DNA of 64,000 bases from Prochilodus magdalenae (GCA_024036415.1 JAMWET010000756.1:1-64000), one strand, 5' to 3'. Positions 17,901 through 30,400 are shown, counted from the stretch's first letter. Program-made: numbers and translations. The notes: generated from the sequence alone by a model not told the origin.

Positions 17901-19143
17901 GTTAGGAAAAAGACAAATTCCACAGAACCACTTGGTTAAAAAGTAGAACAGTTTACTGCTTGAAAATATAGGATGATACAGAAGTGTCGTTTTTCCAAAG
18001 TTCCTTCCAAAAGTTAACCAAAAAGAGAGTTAAAGAGAGGTCAAAAAACTGTTTGGCTTCTCTGCTCCATTCCTCCTTTCACCCGCCCGCACAAACTCTA
18101 CTAGCCCCTCCCCCAGCCTCTCACAGGTGCAGAGTTATCAAGAGGCAACCACTCTGTTCTATATGTCTATTTTTACAACATACATAAATGAATTTTATGT
18201 TGCTGTAAATACCTTAACTTATAAATGATAACATGTTAACTTTCAAATCCTTTAAATAAAAAATAAACTATAATTAATACTGAACATAAATATTGCAATA
18301 TTCCCAATAATCCAGTAACAAGATAGACATTCTAACAACCTTAGTTACATTTAGGCTCTTACATGAAGTTCAGAGCATTTGACCATTCACTAAACTTGTG
18401 AACCCATCACAAGAACAATATATCATTAATACTTTCAACAGGGAAAAGAATGACACTACTGCGACTGAATACTTCTGTACTAAATAGTAGGTTAACAATA
18501 GTACACCACTAATAGTCCATTCATTACCATAACGTGTGTATAGAGGTATGTGGTTTTGGAAGCAGCTAACATATTTTTTTCCTTCCAAAGAAAATTAGAT
18601 AACATAAACTACTGTTGAGCATTTGAGGTGAACAAGTTTATGTGGCAGGGTTGGGTGAATGTTGAAGGACAGCTAAAATGGCATGAGATTCAATCAAATT
18701 ACACATAATTTACTAATAACAAAGGTCATCATGTTCATGATGACGTTTCAGGGTAAAGTGTAGTTATAGCCTGCTGGGACTACATGTAAGACTACACTAG
18801 CCAGTTCAGGACTTCTAGGATTCAGGAGCTCTAGGTAAAGTACAGGAATAGACCCCCTGGATTAATTTGTTGGTCCCCTATTTAGAAAAGTGAAATCATC
18901 TTAACTCCAGTGAATATTCTAATTTAGAGAGTGTGGTAAGGAATTTATGTGATTATTTAGGCCCTATATTTTTCTTATACAACTTGTGTGAGCCTTTTTG
19001 CCAAAACTATATTTATAAAATTGAGCAATATTTACATTTAAAACCAAACAAGGAAGGTTTTATATGAATAATATTTGAAACGTGCAAATACAGCAAATGA
19101 AAATATTAAAACAAATAAATAATATATAATGGAATACTAAACA

Positions 19144-19146
<3 letters not shown>
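17900..19146. other. Intergenic, nothing recognised
   Basis: AT-rich DNA with short open frames only. No repeat family or gene was recognised. Confidence 0.4.

Positions 19147-19188
<42 letters not shown>
19147..19188. repeat. (CA)n microsatellite
   Basis: About 42 bases of CA repeats directly abutting the 3' end of the minus-strand SINE. Such arrays often grow from the tail of a retroposed element. Confidence 0.95.
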
Positions 19189-19190
<2 letters not shown>

Positions 19191-19454
19191 TTAATTTAAT
19201 CCCTTATTAGTCCCACAGTGGGTAAATTTAGTCTTCGCATTTAACCCATCTGTGAAGTGAAACACAGACACTAGGGGGCAGTGAGCACACTTACCCGGAG
19301 CGGTGGGCAGCCCTATCCACGGCGCTCGGGGAGCAGGTGGGGGTTAGGTGCCTTGCTGAAGGGCACCTCAGTCGTTACTGTCAGTTCAGGGAATCGAACC
19401 AGCGACCCTCCGGTCACAAGGCTGGTTCCCTAACCTCCAGCCCACGACTGGCCC

Positions 19455-19456
<2 letters not shown>
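19189..19456 (-). mobile_element. tRNA-derived SINE
   Basis: On the minus strand the element begins near 19456 with a tRNA-like region. A box-B sequence GGTTCGATTCC lies at about 19387-19397, with a weaker box-A-like TGGGCTGGAGG about 40 bases upstream. A body follows, containing 'AGGTGCCCTTCAGCAAGGC' and 'GTGTTTCACTTCACAG', and ends in an AT-rich tail next to the (CA)n tract. This is a common fish dispersed repeat type. RNA polymerase III promoter boxes are the reason it resembles a tRNA; no intact cloverleaf is seen. Confidence 0.65.
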
Positions 19457-19531
<75 letters not shown>

Positions 19532-19553
19532 TATATATATATATATATTTTGT

Positions 19554-19642
<89 letters not shown>

Positions 19643-19652
19643 GCTGTTGTTT
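19457..19652. repeat. Compound (TA)n/(CA)n microsatellite
   Basis: Alternating (TA)n, (CA)n, (TA)n and CATA blocks over about 190 bases starting at the 5' end of the SINE. Frames reading YIYIYI or VCVCVC across it are not genes. Confidence 0.95.
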
Positions 19653-19739
19653 ATATATATATGGCTGCACAAATACACAGAAATTTGGTGGGTTTCATGC
19701 TCGGCTTCGCATGTGCATAAGCATGGGTGGGCCTTATCA

Positions 19740-20205
19740 CTGTGCCTGACTGACCCAAAAGCCGTGACTTCAGCCATCAGTGATGCCCTCCATGAGTTAT
19801 CCTGTTAGTGCCAGCAGCATTGGAGGATGGCTGTAGGAAGCAGGACTACATGCACGCAGACCATTAAGATGGCTGCCCTTAACATCATGTCAACGTTGCA
19901 AAGACTGCAATGGTATCATGCCAGACTGACCTGGAGAGACTCAGAATGGCAGGGTGGTCATCTTCAGTGACTAGTCCTGCTCTTGTTTTGGTGGAGACGA
20001 CCAACAAAGCCGTGTAAGGAGGCACCGTGGTCAGCGCCAAGATAAACGGTTTTCATGTGTCACATGTCCAGTCCATGTCACTCCATTTCCACAGTTATCG
20101 CACAATCTGCAAGAAGCGTGTGAGAATATTCAAGCTGCATGGGATACAATTATCGCAGGACGCTATTAGAAAAATCTGCCACTCCACACCGAGATGTATG
20201 TACAG
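19740..20205 (+). mobile_element. Tc1-like transposase remnant
   Basis: The plus strand, in broken frames, reads [22 protein letters not shown], then VIFSDESC, then AAWDTIIAG. These are the HTH/linker region, the first catalytic Asp block (FSDES) and the C-terminal 'AWDTI' block of Tc1/mariner transposases, in the correct order. The central part is deleted and stops interrupt the frame, so it is a dead copy. Confidence 0.65.
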
Positions 20206-20259
20206 TATATTGTTCTTGTTAACCTTATCTTCCTTCTGAATTACATTCCAATCCTCTGA

Positions 20260-23200
20260 ATGATAAGTGTATATTGGAATAGGTCACCCATGAATATGAA
20301 CTAATATAAGGTTTTATTAATGTTTCTTTTTAAAACATTGTATAACCTAAAACACTTTTAAAAATGTGTATCTGTTTGAATTGTTAATTTTGAAGGTTTC
20401 GGTCATGAGGCTTTCATGACATGGCCTACATTAGCACTGTTACAGTGTTTATGCAATAGAAAAACAGACGTCAGCCTTCCAAAGGCAACAGAACAAGACA
20501 ATAGATGTTGAAAGGCTTAAAGTGGAGCTTATTAAATTGTCCACTCAACCCAGGATCACCATCTAGAAGCTAAGAATAACTCTGTCAGTTTGCCTTATAG
20601 TACATGTGGTTGCTGAATAATAAGTCTGGGACTATAAGGGATCAAACAAGGTTTTTGTGCAGGACCATGACCTCAAATTTATTGGACTTGCTGAAATGAG
20701 AAACTGCATGATAAAGCTTTGAGGTAAAGTTCAGCATCGGCCAAGTGACCAAAAAAAATAAGAAACACATTGCAAGAATGTGTTTCTTCTATTAATTTCT
20801 CAATGTAATAGTCCAGAAAGCTGCAGAGCACAAGAGCGCAGGATTAGGGTCGAAACCTGGATTACAAAGCACATTTTGTTCTCCGCCTGTAAAATCTAAA
20901 TTTGTTTCTTAATGTTCTTGTATGTGACCTATATATAATACCAATATCTCTAAAAGAAGTTTAGAAATCGGGATGTCTGTGCAGAAAGTTACCCAAGCAT
21001 GTTTTGGGGTGACCCTCTAAAATGCCCTCTATGGCCCATGCAGCAAAGCAAAGCCAATTAGATCTAATTGTAGCCACACTCTGAAAGGAGCACACAGAGA
21101 GTAATGGATTTAATGTGCATCCTGGAGGTAATTAAAGCTACAATCATCACAGCATTCCACAGGCAGCGGGGTCATATGACTGCCTGACCACTCTGCTTAC
21201 AGTTAAGTTCAATGGACTAACTGTATAGTGAGTAAGAAGGATGCGGAGGACAGATATAGCTTCTTCCGTAAGCATTTCCTGACAAGTTCTACGTAACTGT
21301 GTTACCCTGAATTTTCAGCATAGACCTCAAACAGATCACATGAAATTCCCATTAGTGTGGTTGGAGCATTTTCCTGGCTCTGAGCTACATCAGCGTGAAA
21401 GAAGTTTCTGTCTGACGCTGATGAATAATCAAAACAAAACTATAGTTGTTAAAATTAAAGCGCTTATTTATCGAACGACATTCCAGCTACCAAGTCTTCC
21501 CAAAATACCCAGCAGCCCAGAGGACTTTCTCCACACTGCACAGCCAGAGGGTGTGCTAAAGAGAGCCCTGAATGACGATATTTACCCAACAAGTGAATAT
21601 GATCAGTATAATGCTTAAGGTTAATACAGATCTAGATTGTTTCAGAACAACATTTTGTTCTGTTTACTGTAATAAAGAGATATAAATCATATCATAATCT
21701 TTTCTTGTATAATACAACGTGAATTAAAGGCTAATAAACCATTAAACAAAACAATGGGGAAACGTCTGACGTCCCGGCATGCGTCAGTCCAAATCGATCA
21801 GCTGAAACGAACCCCTTACTAATGGATGAAAGAGACTGTAGAGGAATGAAATGGACTTTGAGCATGCCACAGCCAGTTCTGCTTTGAAAATCGTGTTTCA
21901 TAAGACCTTTTGAGTTGAAGAATAAGCCTTCTTTTGTTCCACTAAATCCTTCGCCCTGCCTCCATCTACGATGGTGTTACACTGCTTTGGGCATCCCACA
22001 TTTGAGCTGAATTATTACAGGCTGTGACAGACAAATCGTAACTCTTCATAGATACGTATTTATATATCTAATATTAAAAGCAATTTGGAAACATCATTAC
22101 ATAAATCCAGTGCTCATCATAAATAGAACTTGAGCTGAAAGTTTGTGTACCAACCAGAAATATTTTATTGGATTTCACATTATGGTCATTCAGATCCCCT
22201 TCCACAGTGGGATAAAATTTAATCTGGTCTGGCATCATTTCAAATATGCTGAAGAAGCTTGGCTAAGAGGAAAAATAAAAGCTTGACGAAAGTATTTTTG
22301 ATAAATGCTATTGGTCAACCGAACAAATGAAGAATTGATAATAGAGATTAATCAATTTTCAATTCAAAAGACCTTAAATATGAGCATAATATCACATAAT
22401 GAATAAACTGGCATGTTTCATGGAAGATACTGATGAAATACTCTGTGTTGGCATCGTTTACTAGTTGATATAAAGTCAGTTTAATGTAAACAGTTCACTG
22501 TAGAGAAAAGTATTCACTCAGAGTTTGCTTTACAGTGGTGGTGATACTACGACTGAGGCTCATATACGTTCAGATAAAAGTAAATCAAATTAGTTACTTA
22601 TATCAGATCTTTGAAACAGACTACATGCTCTGTTACATGCAAGTGATCAGACTAAGTTTGTGTGCCCAGGCATCACCAACCGATCTGCATGGGTTATTGT
22701 TACAACAGCAGTGCTGGCTCCTCCTAATAAAAGACATAATCAGCTGCTTAGGGCCCCAGGAGGCCCCCTATCAACTTCTGGGTTGTTAATCTTCCATTAC
22801 GTTGTGTAAGATGCTCAAGCGAGAGAAAAAAAAAAATAAAAAATCATCTAGTTAATTGTGTCTTACAAAAAGAGCCAAAAACACAAAGATGTGGACCTCT
22901 GAATGGAAATTGCTGAACAGCTAGTTTATCTGTAGCTCATTAAGATCTTAAAGAAGTATCCGATCATCAGCAAAGCACAAATTAGTCAGTTATGCATTTA
23001 TATGATTTAGACAACCTCTAATTTTACCGTGCACAAACTAGCAGGAGTGGGGCCCCGAAAGGCTAGACTCAGCCATAGCAAATCCCAGCACTGTTGTCAC
23101 TCTGGATTTGACATTGTCCTTGTATGTTGTGTTGCGGGTGAGGCAAAAGACACTTGCATTTGGAGCAACCAGAGCATCCACACTGAGACCCATCTGTAAA

Positions 23201-24250
23201 AACCTCCAAATGTGGTATGGATCCATCCATCTGGATATGCCAAAACATGGATTTGAAGTGGCAGTCTGAACAAAGCTATTATATAGCAATTTGACCAGTC
23301 AGCCCATACGTGTTCCAACTTTTCATATGTCATCTTGATGATGATAAAACAAAGTTAATCCTAAAAAAAAGTTCCTTTGGGTGCTATTTTTCCATACAAC
23401 ACCCTGCACATACCTATAGGCCTGTCTCAGGTGTCAGGCAGAGTATTTGCAGCCAGTTAAAGGAATAATTTTCAACTTTAAAGGAATGTCGTCTGGTTCT
23501 GTTCACCACCACAGTAAACAATTCCTACTTGGGAATGGAGCATTTATCATCAGAGCACTGAATTACTTTAATAATGCTTTTATTATATTTTACAAGACTT
23601 TTGGAATTCTCTTTTAACATCAAATACTTCTCACAAAAGCATAAGAAATATATTTTAAAAAATGTAAATATTAAAATCTTCATAAACCGTAAGCTGCAGT
23701 AGCCACTGCCTTTTCCAAAAAGATGCAAATGATTAACTAATAAACACATCAGCTGTGAGTATTACATTCACCTGCTTCTACAGTGCTTCCCAGCAGTGAC
23801 TCGGTTGGTTCTGTTTTTTCTACAGCAGATGTATGTATTCAGCAACAGGAGATTTATCCTTATGGGAAATCTTTTATTGAGTTAATAATGGAGCCTACAG
23901 CATCATCTTGTGATGGGGTGTAATTGGCCTAACAGAGGACAATTCATATTCAGGACAGCATCAAATGGATTAGCGCACGCCTTAAAACTAAAAGCAGAAC
24001 ATAAAATGTACATTCAAGTAACACAGCTAATTTGACACCAAATATAGATTTCAAGTTTTCAGGGCAAAAGTTTTCTTACCACATGACTGCATGCCTTGGC
24101 TGTCTAACCCCTGCATGGATATAATGAGAACTATTATTTACTGGAAGTGTAGTCTTTGGCAGTTTTATTTTCTCAAAATGACAACTATCAATTAATAGCA
24201 GTAGCTATTTTTACCAGACGGGAAAGATGTTTTCCCTTGAGAAACATCTT
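20260..24250. other. Intergenic, nothing recognised
   Basis: Four kilobases of AT-rich DNA. The longest plus-strand frame (21340-21618, 92 codons) and the minus-strand frames near 23038-23333 have no family match that I know and no clear exon borders. I see no RNA gene. Confidence 0.35.

Positions 24251-24252
<2 letters not shown>

Positions 24253-24295
<43 letters not shown>
24253..24295. repeat. (TG)n microsatellite
   Basis: About 43 bases of TG repeats. Confidence 0.95.
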
Positions 24296-24299
24296 AGGA

Positions 24300-26160
24300 G
24301 CTTAAAAGAACAGTAAATTCAAATATCTGATTTGCACGTTCCTCAAAAATCAGCCAAGACATATTGGATTCCTGAAGTTTTCTACCTTAGCTGCAGTATA
24401 CTGTATCTAATATCTAGTTTATTGGGTGACACAGACCTCTATTATATTAGTTGACATTATTACTACATTGACAAAAGTTAGGTAGGACACTTAGGACATC
24501 AAAAAGACCTTGGCTGAAGAACTTTGCCTGATGTAAAAAAGAAACATTTCATTTTCAGTGAACCATTTTCATAGCTCACTCTTTCACTGACATGTTGGTC
24601 TATTAATAAAATGTTAACAGCCTCAGATTAACCATACGTTTTATCCTGGTGCAAAAAGATGATTATTACACTGAAATAAGTACATTCAGTTTACTGGATT
24701 TAAAAGTGCACAGCATTTTCTCATGAATATTTATTCAAAATCAGCACAACTGCCAAAGGTAAATTATTTTAATGCATTACTTATTTCCAGTGCATGAATG
24801 TCCAGCTCAAAGTTATCAAAAAGCACAATGTATCAGGGCAGGTATGAGCTTAAGTCTCATACTGCATACAACTCCTACACAGCATGTACAGTTCAGCAAA
24901 CCGTTTGACATGGTTTAAATGTTAAAGAGGAGCTCCACCATTTATTCAAGATTTCTACATTATGAAATGTGTGTGATGAGTGATTTGGTGTGAAATGCTC
25001 TATTCTAGAGAAACTTCCATGTCAGGAATTTGGAAGAGTTTGCCCCTGAAAGCTTCTTCACAGAGAGCTGTTATATGTATTTATTTGAATCTGTTCATAG
25101 CAGAGGGATACATGCAGAGCCTTGAAAGGTAAAGGAGTCTCCAATTAAAACTTGTTTTCTCTTTTTCTCTTCATTAGCAATATATACTGCCACTGTCTAA
25201 AGAAAGGCAAGTATCTCCAAAATGCCTACTTTACAGGAGAGGCCAAAAACCTCATTTAAATGTAAGTCAGTGGAATAGAAATGGCCATTTCTGTTGGGCC
25301 ATTCAAATGAAATATTTTGCACAGTGTAAAGAGCAGCTGCTGTGTTCAAATGATGAATGAAAATAAAAATTGGCAATACATGTTTTTCTTTAAATGGCAA
25401 CAATATACAAACATGGAGAACCTGGATCCAATCACCAGCACTGTAAATAAATCTTTTTGTTTGCCTCCAATTAACTCTTTCACGCCAAACCACTCTCTGT
25501 GATGTTTACATCTCAAGCAGCATATTTACCGACTAAATAATTGTGGAAATTTGTAACATGATGGAATTCCCCTTTAGGTTCCAGATATAGTATCATGTTT
25601 ATAAATTAAATAGATTTGCAGTAATTATCCAGGTCACCAAGGTGTCAGTAAGATGATGATAATGGTGGCAGAAAAATACAAAATCTGTTTTTCTCAAGCA
25701 GACATAATCAAAGTCCATATGGCTTAGTAATATAACAACTCATCACAGGTCCTCAGAGGTCTGACAGTTAGTTTAAGGTCTGACAGTTTGTTAGTGGTCT
25801 GACAGTTTGTTTAGAAGTCTGTGCATGACAGTCACTGCTTGTTTTGTAACAGAACAGAAAAGCACAGTGTAGGCCACAAGAGGCATGTATGGCAGTACTC
25901 CATTTAGTTTTATGCAGTATCCATTTGAAGATCCAAGGACCCCAGCAGTCTAATGGGCTTCTCCGTGCTGCATTCTAGGCAGTTCCGGATGGTATTGTGT
26001 GACTGTGACTAAATTTAGATGTCAAAATTAATTTAAAGAAGTCAACAGAGTCAGCGACTGTGGGCATTACTTAACTCCGTTTACTGTGCAAACAGTCCAG
26101 CGCCTCTTCATTTCTTAGTCTTTTTAGTCTATGTCCACTGCATCTTATGTAAAGGTCACT
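24300..26160. other. Intergenic, 3' flank of mc1r
   Basis: No gene is supported. At 25751-25820 a short tandem duplication of 'GGTCTGACAGTT' is present in three imperfect copies. The part nearest 26160 should contain the mc1r 3' UTR. Confidence 0.4.
25751..25820. repeat. Short tandem repeat of about 22 bp
   Basis: Three imperfect copies of 'GGTCTGACAGTTtGTTta' follow one another. Nothing else in the area explains it. Confidence 0.7.
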
Positions 26161-27129
26161 TCACATAACAAAGCACCAAGAGCAGAGCACGAGCTCCTTG
26201 AGCGTTTTTCTCAACTCCTGACTCCGGTAGGCGTAAATGAGGGGGTCTATGAGCGAGTTGCATATGATGAGGATGAGGAAGAGATTGAAGTGGCTGAAAT
26301 AGCACTTGCAGTAGGGGTTGGTAGGGCACGTGAGGATAAGGATGAGGTGGAGGAAGAAGGGACCCCAGCACACGATGAACACCCCGAGCAGGATGGTGAG
26401 CGTGACTGCGCCTTTCATGCTCGTGGCCGCCGCGCGCCGGCTCTTATGGAGCGCGCGGATGCGGCGCGAGTGCACGCGCGCCAGCACAAACATGTGCAGG
26501 TAGAGCGCGGCCGTGAAGACCAGCGCGAGGCCGAAGAAGGTGACCAGGCACGCGACCACCGCGTCATCCGTGTGGTAGACGATGAAGAGCGAGCTCGACG
26601 TAATGCTCGCGAGCCACACGAGCGCGATGACGGCCACCGCGCGCCGCGTGGTCATGATGCTGTGGTAGCGCAGCGCGTAAAAGATGGTGATGTAGCGGTC
26701 GGCGGCGATCGTGCACAGGAACGAGAGCGAGGACACCACCGAGCTGCAGATCATGACGTCGATGACGTTGTCCAGGTGACGCAGCATGCCCGCTGTCACC
26801 GCGAGCACACCGTGCTCGGTCAGCAGCATGAACATGGTCTCCACGACGTTGCTCACGCTCACCAGCATGTCGGACACGGCCAAGCAGCAGATGAAGTAGT
26901 ACATGGGTGAGTGCAGGTTTCTGTTCTTCACGATGGCCGCCACCACCAGGATGTTCTCCACCAAGCTGATGAGGCCCAGCATGAGAAAGAGCTCCTGCGG
27001 GATCATGATCTGCGCGATGCCCGTGGCGTTCCCGTCGCCCATGGACCCGTTCAGCGTGCCGTTATCGAGGGGCAGGGCGCTCTGCTCCAGGAGCCTTGTG
27101 GTGAAGTGATGGTGGAGCGTCTCGTTCAT
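26161..27129 (-). CDS. mc1r: Melanocortin-1 receptor (MC1R)
   Basis: Seven-transmembrane Gs-coupled receptor for alpha-MSH/ACTH on pigment cells; raises cAMP and drives melanin synthesis and dispersion. A single intronless coding exon of 322 aa, the normal family length. N-glycosylation sequons are at N2, N23, N27 and N34. Ligand-pocket acids are E97 (TM2) and D120 and D124 (TM3), equivalent to human E94, D117 and D121. The DRY motif is at 144-146, TM7 has DPLIYA, and the tail ends in cysteines (CSWCF) suited to palmitoylation. The start ATG is the first in frame, followed within 45 codons by the conserved PQELFL that precedes TM1. The frame is intact with no loss-of-function break. Neighbours are tcf25 upstream and tubb3 downstream in the same orientation, as in mammals, which supports MC1R over other melanocortin receptors. 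The coding exon is markedly richer in GC and CpG than its surroundings. Confidence 0.97.
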   Translation of the reverse strand: MNETLHHHFTTRLLEQSALPLDNGTLNGSMGDGNATGIAQIMIPQELFLMLGLISLVENILVVAAIVKNRNLHSPMYYFICCLAVSDMLVSVSNVVETMFMLLTEHGVLAVTAGMLRHLDNVIDVMICSSVVSSLSFLCTIAADRYITIFYALRYHSIMTTRRAVAVIALVWLASITSSSLFIVYHTDDAVVACLVTFFGLALVFTAALYLHMFVLARVHSRRIRALHKSRRAAATSMKGAVTLTILLGVFIVCWGPFFLHLILILTCPTNPYCKCYFSHFNLFLILIICNSLIDPLIYAYRSQELRKTLKELVLCSWCFVM

Positions 27130-27133
27130 GGTC

Positions 27134-27359
27134 CTGATGTGGGGGTCACAGAAAGGGCCTGAGGTCTATTTAGCAATAAAATAAAAATAAATAGAAAATA
27201 AATAGTTTTGTTTGTTTAATTTATATTTATGTAAATGCGATTCTCAGATTTCCTTCAGGGAATTATAGCAGGGGTGTCCAGTCCTGAAGATCTACCATGT
27301 ACAGAGCACAGACCTAACATACCAGGGTTAGGGTTGGGATTATAGGTTAAGGCTGTGTC

Positions 27360-27457
<98 letters not shown>

Positions 27458-27790
27458 TATACATACACATACATACATACATACATACACAACTTTAATT
27501 GATAAAATAAATAAATATAGAATAAATTATTTTTTATACCTTTCTCTACATCAACATTTACAAATGAGACCAAACCAGCAGCACTCACACGCACAGTCCC
27601 TATATTTACATATACATAAGTCACCGAGCCAGTACAACTTAGAAGAGTATTTAAAAATAGCAAAGGGAAGAAAAGAAGAAAGCATGTTTCTCTTACCTCT
27701 GTACTTTCCCAGCAGCAGGTCACGGGTTATTAGACACTGTGACTTCTGAGAGCCAGTCCACTGCAGTCCGGCACTGTCCTCTATAAACAC
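27134..27790 (-). promoter_or_regulatory. Possible mc1r 5' UTR exon and intron
   Basis: On the minus strand, CAG at 27136-27134, just before GACCATG (the mc1r start), is preceded by a pyrimidine-rich tract and fits a splice acceptor. Upstream, around 27699-27790, sequence ending in CAGAG|GTAAGAG fits a strong donor. Together they suggest a noncoding first exon and an intron of about 560 bases that contains the long (TA)n array. This is inference from splice signals only. Confidence 0.35.
27361..27489. repeat. (TA)n/(CA)n/(CATA)n microsatellite
   Basis: About 80 bases of TA repeats flanked by CA and CATA repeats, roughly 230 bases upstream of the mc1r start codon. Open frames across it are artefacts. 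Confidence 0.95.
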
Positions 27791-27799
27791 TCCCGCTTC

Positions 27800-29060
27800 T
27801 CTCTAATAGAGTTTGCTGGTTTGGTAAGCACATAAATGAGTTTACTGCGTAATCTAACCCGCGTCTAAAATGATGGATAGCCCAACTCTAGCGCGAGTGT
27901 CTCTCGACCTGCTCCATATGACGATACGACCACATGAAAGGATCCTGGGTGAGTTGAGGAGTATAAACTCGGAGTCCCTGAACGCACTTATTCATTCAAA
28001 TCAGATAAATTGGTAACGGGCTGCCTCGCCGGTGGTAGCAAATGCCAGCCAAGACGCCCGCTAGGAGTGTTGCTCCTCTTAAGAGGAAGATAACCAAACT
28101 CCTCCTTTCTTACAAACCATCCGCATGACTGTGAAGGAGAATCCGTCGCCTTCATTTCAGCATCGAAATGCGGCTCTCCTCATCCTGCACTAGTCTCAAA
28201 CTTCAGCCTAACGAAACCTTCATGCACTCACATTCATACAGTCCTACACGACTGGACACCGTGCAGAGCCTACGCTCCACTGCTCGAGCTGTTCCAGGGC
28301 TAAAGCTGTTTAACACAAGTTAACAGACTTCAGCTAACGAGGTGCTACTCTGGGATTTTTTTTTTTTTGCACCCGTTTTCCAACAAGCCCCGCCCCCTGC
28401 GCCAGGATTGGCTCATGGAATACTGCCTCGTGCGCTGTGACTGGCTGGAAGTTCGTATTCACATTAGGAACGGGCTTTTCAGAAACAGAGTCGCAGAGCC
28501 CACCGCTCTTCAGATCACTGAGGACTGACCGGATCATCTTTAATGCATTCCTGTCGAATCGTTTGTTCACGCTTAATTATGACATTCCAGCATATTAGAG
28601 CTGAAATGAAGGCGCCAGTTAATCATCTGTCACGGATGGCCAGTTATTAGAGAGTCACAGTGAATGTCGATAAACAAATAGGTGGGTTGGTAGGTAAACA
28701 AATAAACACACACTGATGCACGATATAAGGAACTATAAGGAGTTTTTCTCAATGAGGTTTCTCATAAAATAATATATTTGTGGCCATCTCTAAGTCTTGT
28801 TTTTAGAAGAATATATTTAAATAACACAAAACATAAAAAAACAGTGCTTGTTTACTATTTTGCAATCATTGCACGGTAGAGCTAGAACCTTTAGAATCGG
28901 GCAGGCGTGGCAAGAGACATTTTAACAGATAAACAAATAAATAAAATCGCTGCATTACAATGAGCTCGATTTCTCTATACATAACTCAACATGGTCCATC
29001 TTTTCCACATTCATGACCTATTAAATAAACATTAAAACTGGGAGAAAAAACAAAACTGCG
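27800..29060. other. mc1r upstream region with promoter-like elements
   Basis: No coding gene. At about 28384-28412 a GC box (CCCCGCCCCC) is followed by a CCAAT box in reverse (GATTGG), in a GC-richer patch. A poly-T run is at 28358-28368. This could be a promoter for a longer mc1r 5' UTR or for a noncoding RNA, but no transcript evidence is available. Confidence 0.35.
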
Positions 29061-29439
29061 ATAGTGGTTGTATTTGGAATTGTTTACTATCATACTGCAC
29101 ACTGAAGTATACTAATACAGTCACATGACCAGTTACCTCACATTTACCTCAGAGCTGTTGTTTATACTGTTTAGAGCTAGCTGCTGCAAACACTGCCCAA
29201 TTCACTTGAAATACGTTTAGTCTAGCGGGTAGTTACCATCACTCTAAAACTGAACCTCTAAAGCAAGTTTATCACCTGGTGGTATACTATTTATTTTTAG
29301 GGCTTAATTCGCTGTGTGCACAAGATGGCGTCTCTTAATTTCCGGTTTATGGTTGGTATGCATCACTGTTTCCGGTTGTAGTATTTGTGAGGAGAATTGA
29401 GCGAATCTGTGGAAAACAATAGCAATCATCGACTGACGC

Positions 29440-30013
29440 GTCAACGTCAAGAGAAGAAGACGTCTCTACATTGCTGTGTGCTAATTCTTCAAGGTACAAC
29501 TCGGATATTAGCTTTCATAGGTTTCCAGTGGATCCTGAGGTGCGGACTCGGTGGCTTACACGGATTCGTAGGAACAACTTCACCCCCCTTCAAAGTACTT
29601 AAAAAGGCATTTCAACACCGGCGACTGTTGTGACGGCCGTGGGAAAGAGAAAACTCAACAGAGGAGCGGTGCCCTGTCTTTTTGCCTGGAACGATTACAG
29701 CGTGCCCGCACCAGGGCTTAATGTTTGGCAACGTCGGCCGAGATCCCCTTCCCCGGTGTTGGCAGCGTCTGACACCGACCAAGAGATGGAAGTGCAGATA
29801 GCACCTGATCATGATTACAGCGTTACTCCGACCACCTCAGCAATGGCAGATGCTTTGGCAAACAAGAACGGAGCACTGAAGAGAAATATACAAGAGCTAC
29901 AACACCAACTTGAAGCTTCACAACTGCAGTCCCGTTTTGGGCTGCAACGGCTTGCAGGATCAGACGAAGATATTCGTTTTTACACAAGGTTGTTAAATGT
30001 AAGGTACTGTTAA
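29440..30013 (+). pseudogene. THAP-domain transposase N-terminal remnant
   Basis: Broken frames read CCVL, then DISFHRFPVDPE and RTRWLTRIRRNNF, the HRFP and W-containing core of a THAP zinc finger. After a stop and frame change come RGAVPCLF (the AVPxxF box that closes the THAP domain), DHDYSV, a predicted coiled coil (LKRNIQELQHQLEASQLQ) and SDEDIRFYTRL, which in intact fish elements leads into the DDE transposase domain. The second Cys-x2-His of the THAP finger is lost and the downstream domain is absent. THAP1 shares the DHNY-coiled-coil layout, but the SDEDIRFYTR block points to a transposon origin. Confidence 0.55.
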
Positions 30014-30250
30014 CTACAATATTATTAAGTCTAAAGTGGTTATCATTTCATTCTTAGATTTGCATCATACAGGCATTTCCAAGATGATAACAATGTCATG
30101 TTATCATCAACACACTAAAAACTGGTTCACATTAGTCAAGTTATCCAACGGTTAGATAGCAAAGTTAGATATTAGCGAACGAATCCTCTGTAAATGTTTA
30201 CCTATGGACGCTAGCTAGCTACTAAGCTAATAAGCCAAGTTAACTTACCT

Positions 30251-30400
30251 TCGTAATTATCGATGTAACCGGAGACGTACATCTTGAAGCCCTTCTCACC
30301 TTCTCCTGGGTGCTGTCGACGAAGCCTGAATAATGTGTTGAACATCATTGATGGTGCCTTTTGGCAAGTCTTGAAGACATCGCGTGGGAAATGCCATTTT
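30251..30400 (-). pseudogene. First exon remnant of a second transposon ORF
   Basis: On the minus strand an ATG at about 30398 opens MAFPTRCLQDLPKG and runs through NDVQHIIQASSTAPRR. One base of shift later the frame continues GEGEKGFKMYVSGYIDNYE and meets a donor G|GTAAGTT near 30250. The single frameshift breaks the exon. The peptide resembles the N-terminus of the companion protein of ISL2EU elements. The match is by memory of the pattern. Confidence 0.4.

Noticed and set aside
19387..19456. tRNA gene suggested by the box-B sequence
   Set aside because: There is no cloverleaf with paired acceptor stem. The sequence continues into a SINE body, so it is a tRNA-derived retroposon.
19337..19777. 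YIYIYI / VCVCVC open frames on both strands
   Set aside because: They are translations of (TA)n and (CA)n microsatellites.
21340..21618. 92-codon plus-strand frame in the tubb3-mc1r interval
   Set aside because: Open for its length but no family match that I know, no donor at the end and no neighbouring exon; likely chance.
14000..26161. MC1R-TUBB3 chimeric transcript as in human
   Set aside because: Gene order would allow it, but I see no clear in-frame donor near the mc1r 3' end, and the spacer is 12 kb. It cannot be supported from sequence.
26131..26910. 259-codon plus-strand open frame opposite mc1r
   Set aside because: It is the antisense shadow of the mc1r coding exon. It is rich in His/Arg/Glu/Asp because of the high GC and codon pattern of the receptor, with no domain of its own.
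28334..28570. Minus-strand 78-codon frame upstream of mc1r
   Set aside because: It begins at GTG, runs through a GC-box/CCAAT patch and a poly-A tract, and has no protein resemblance.
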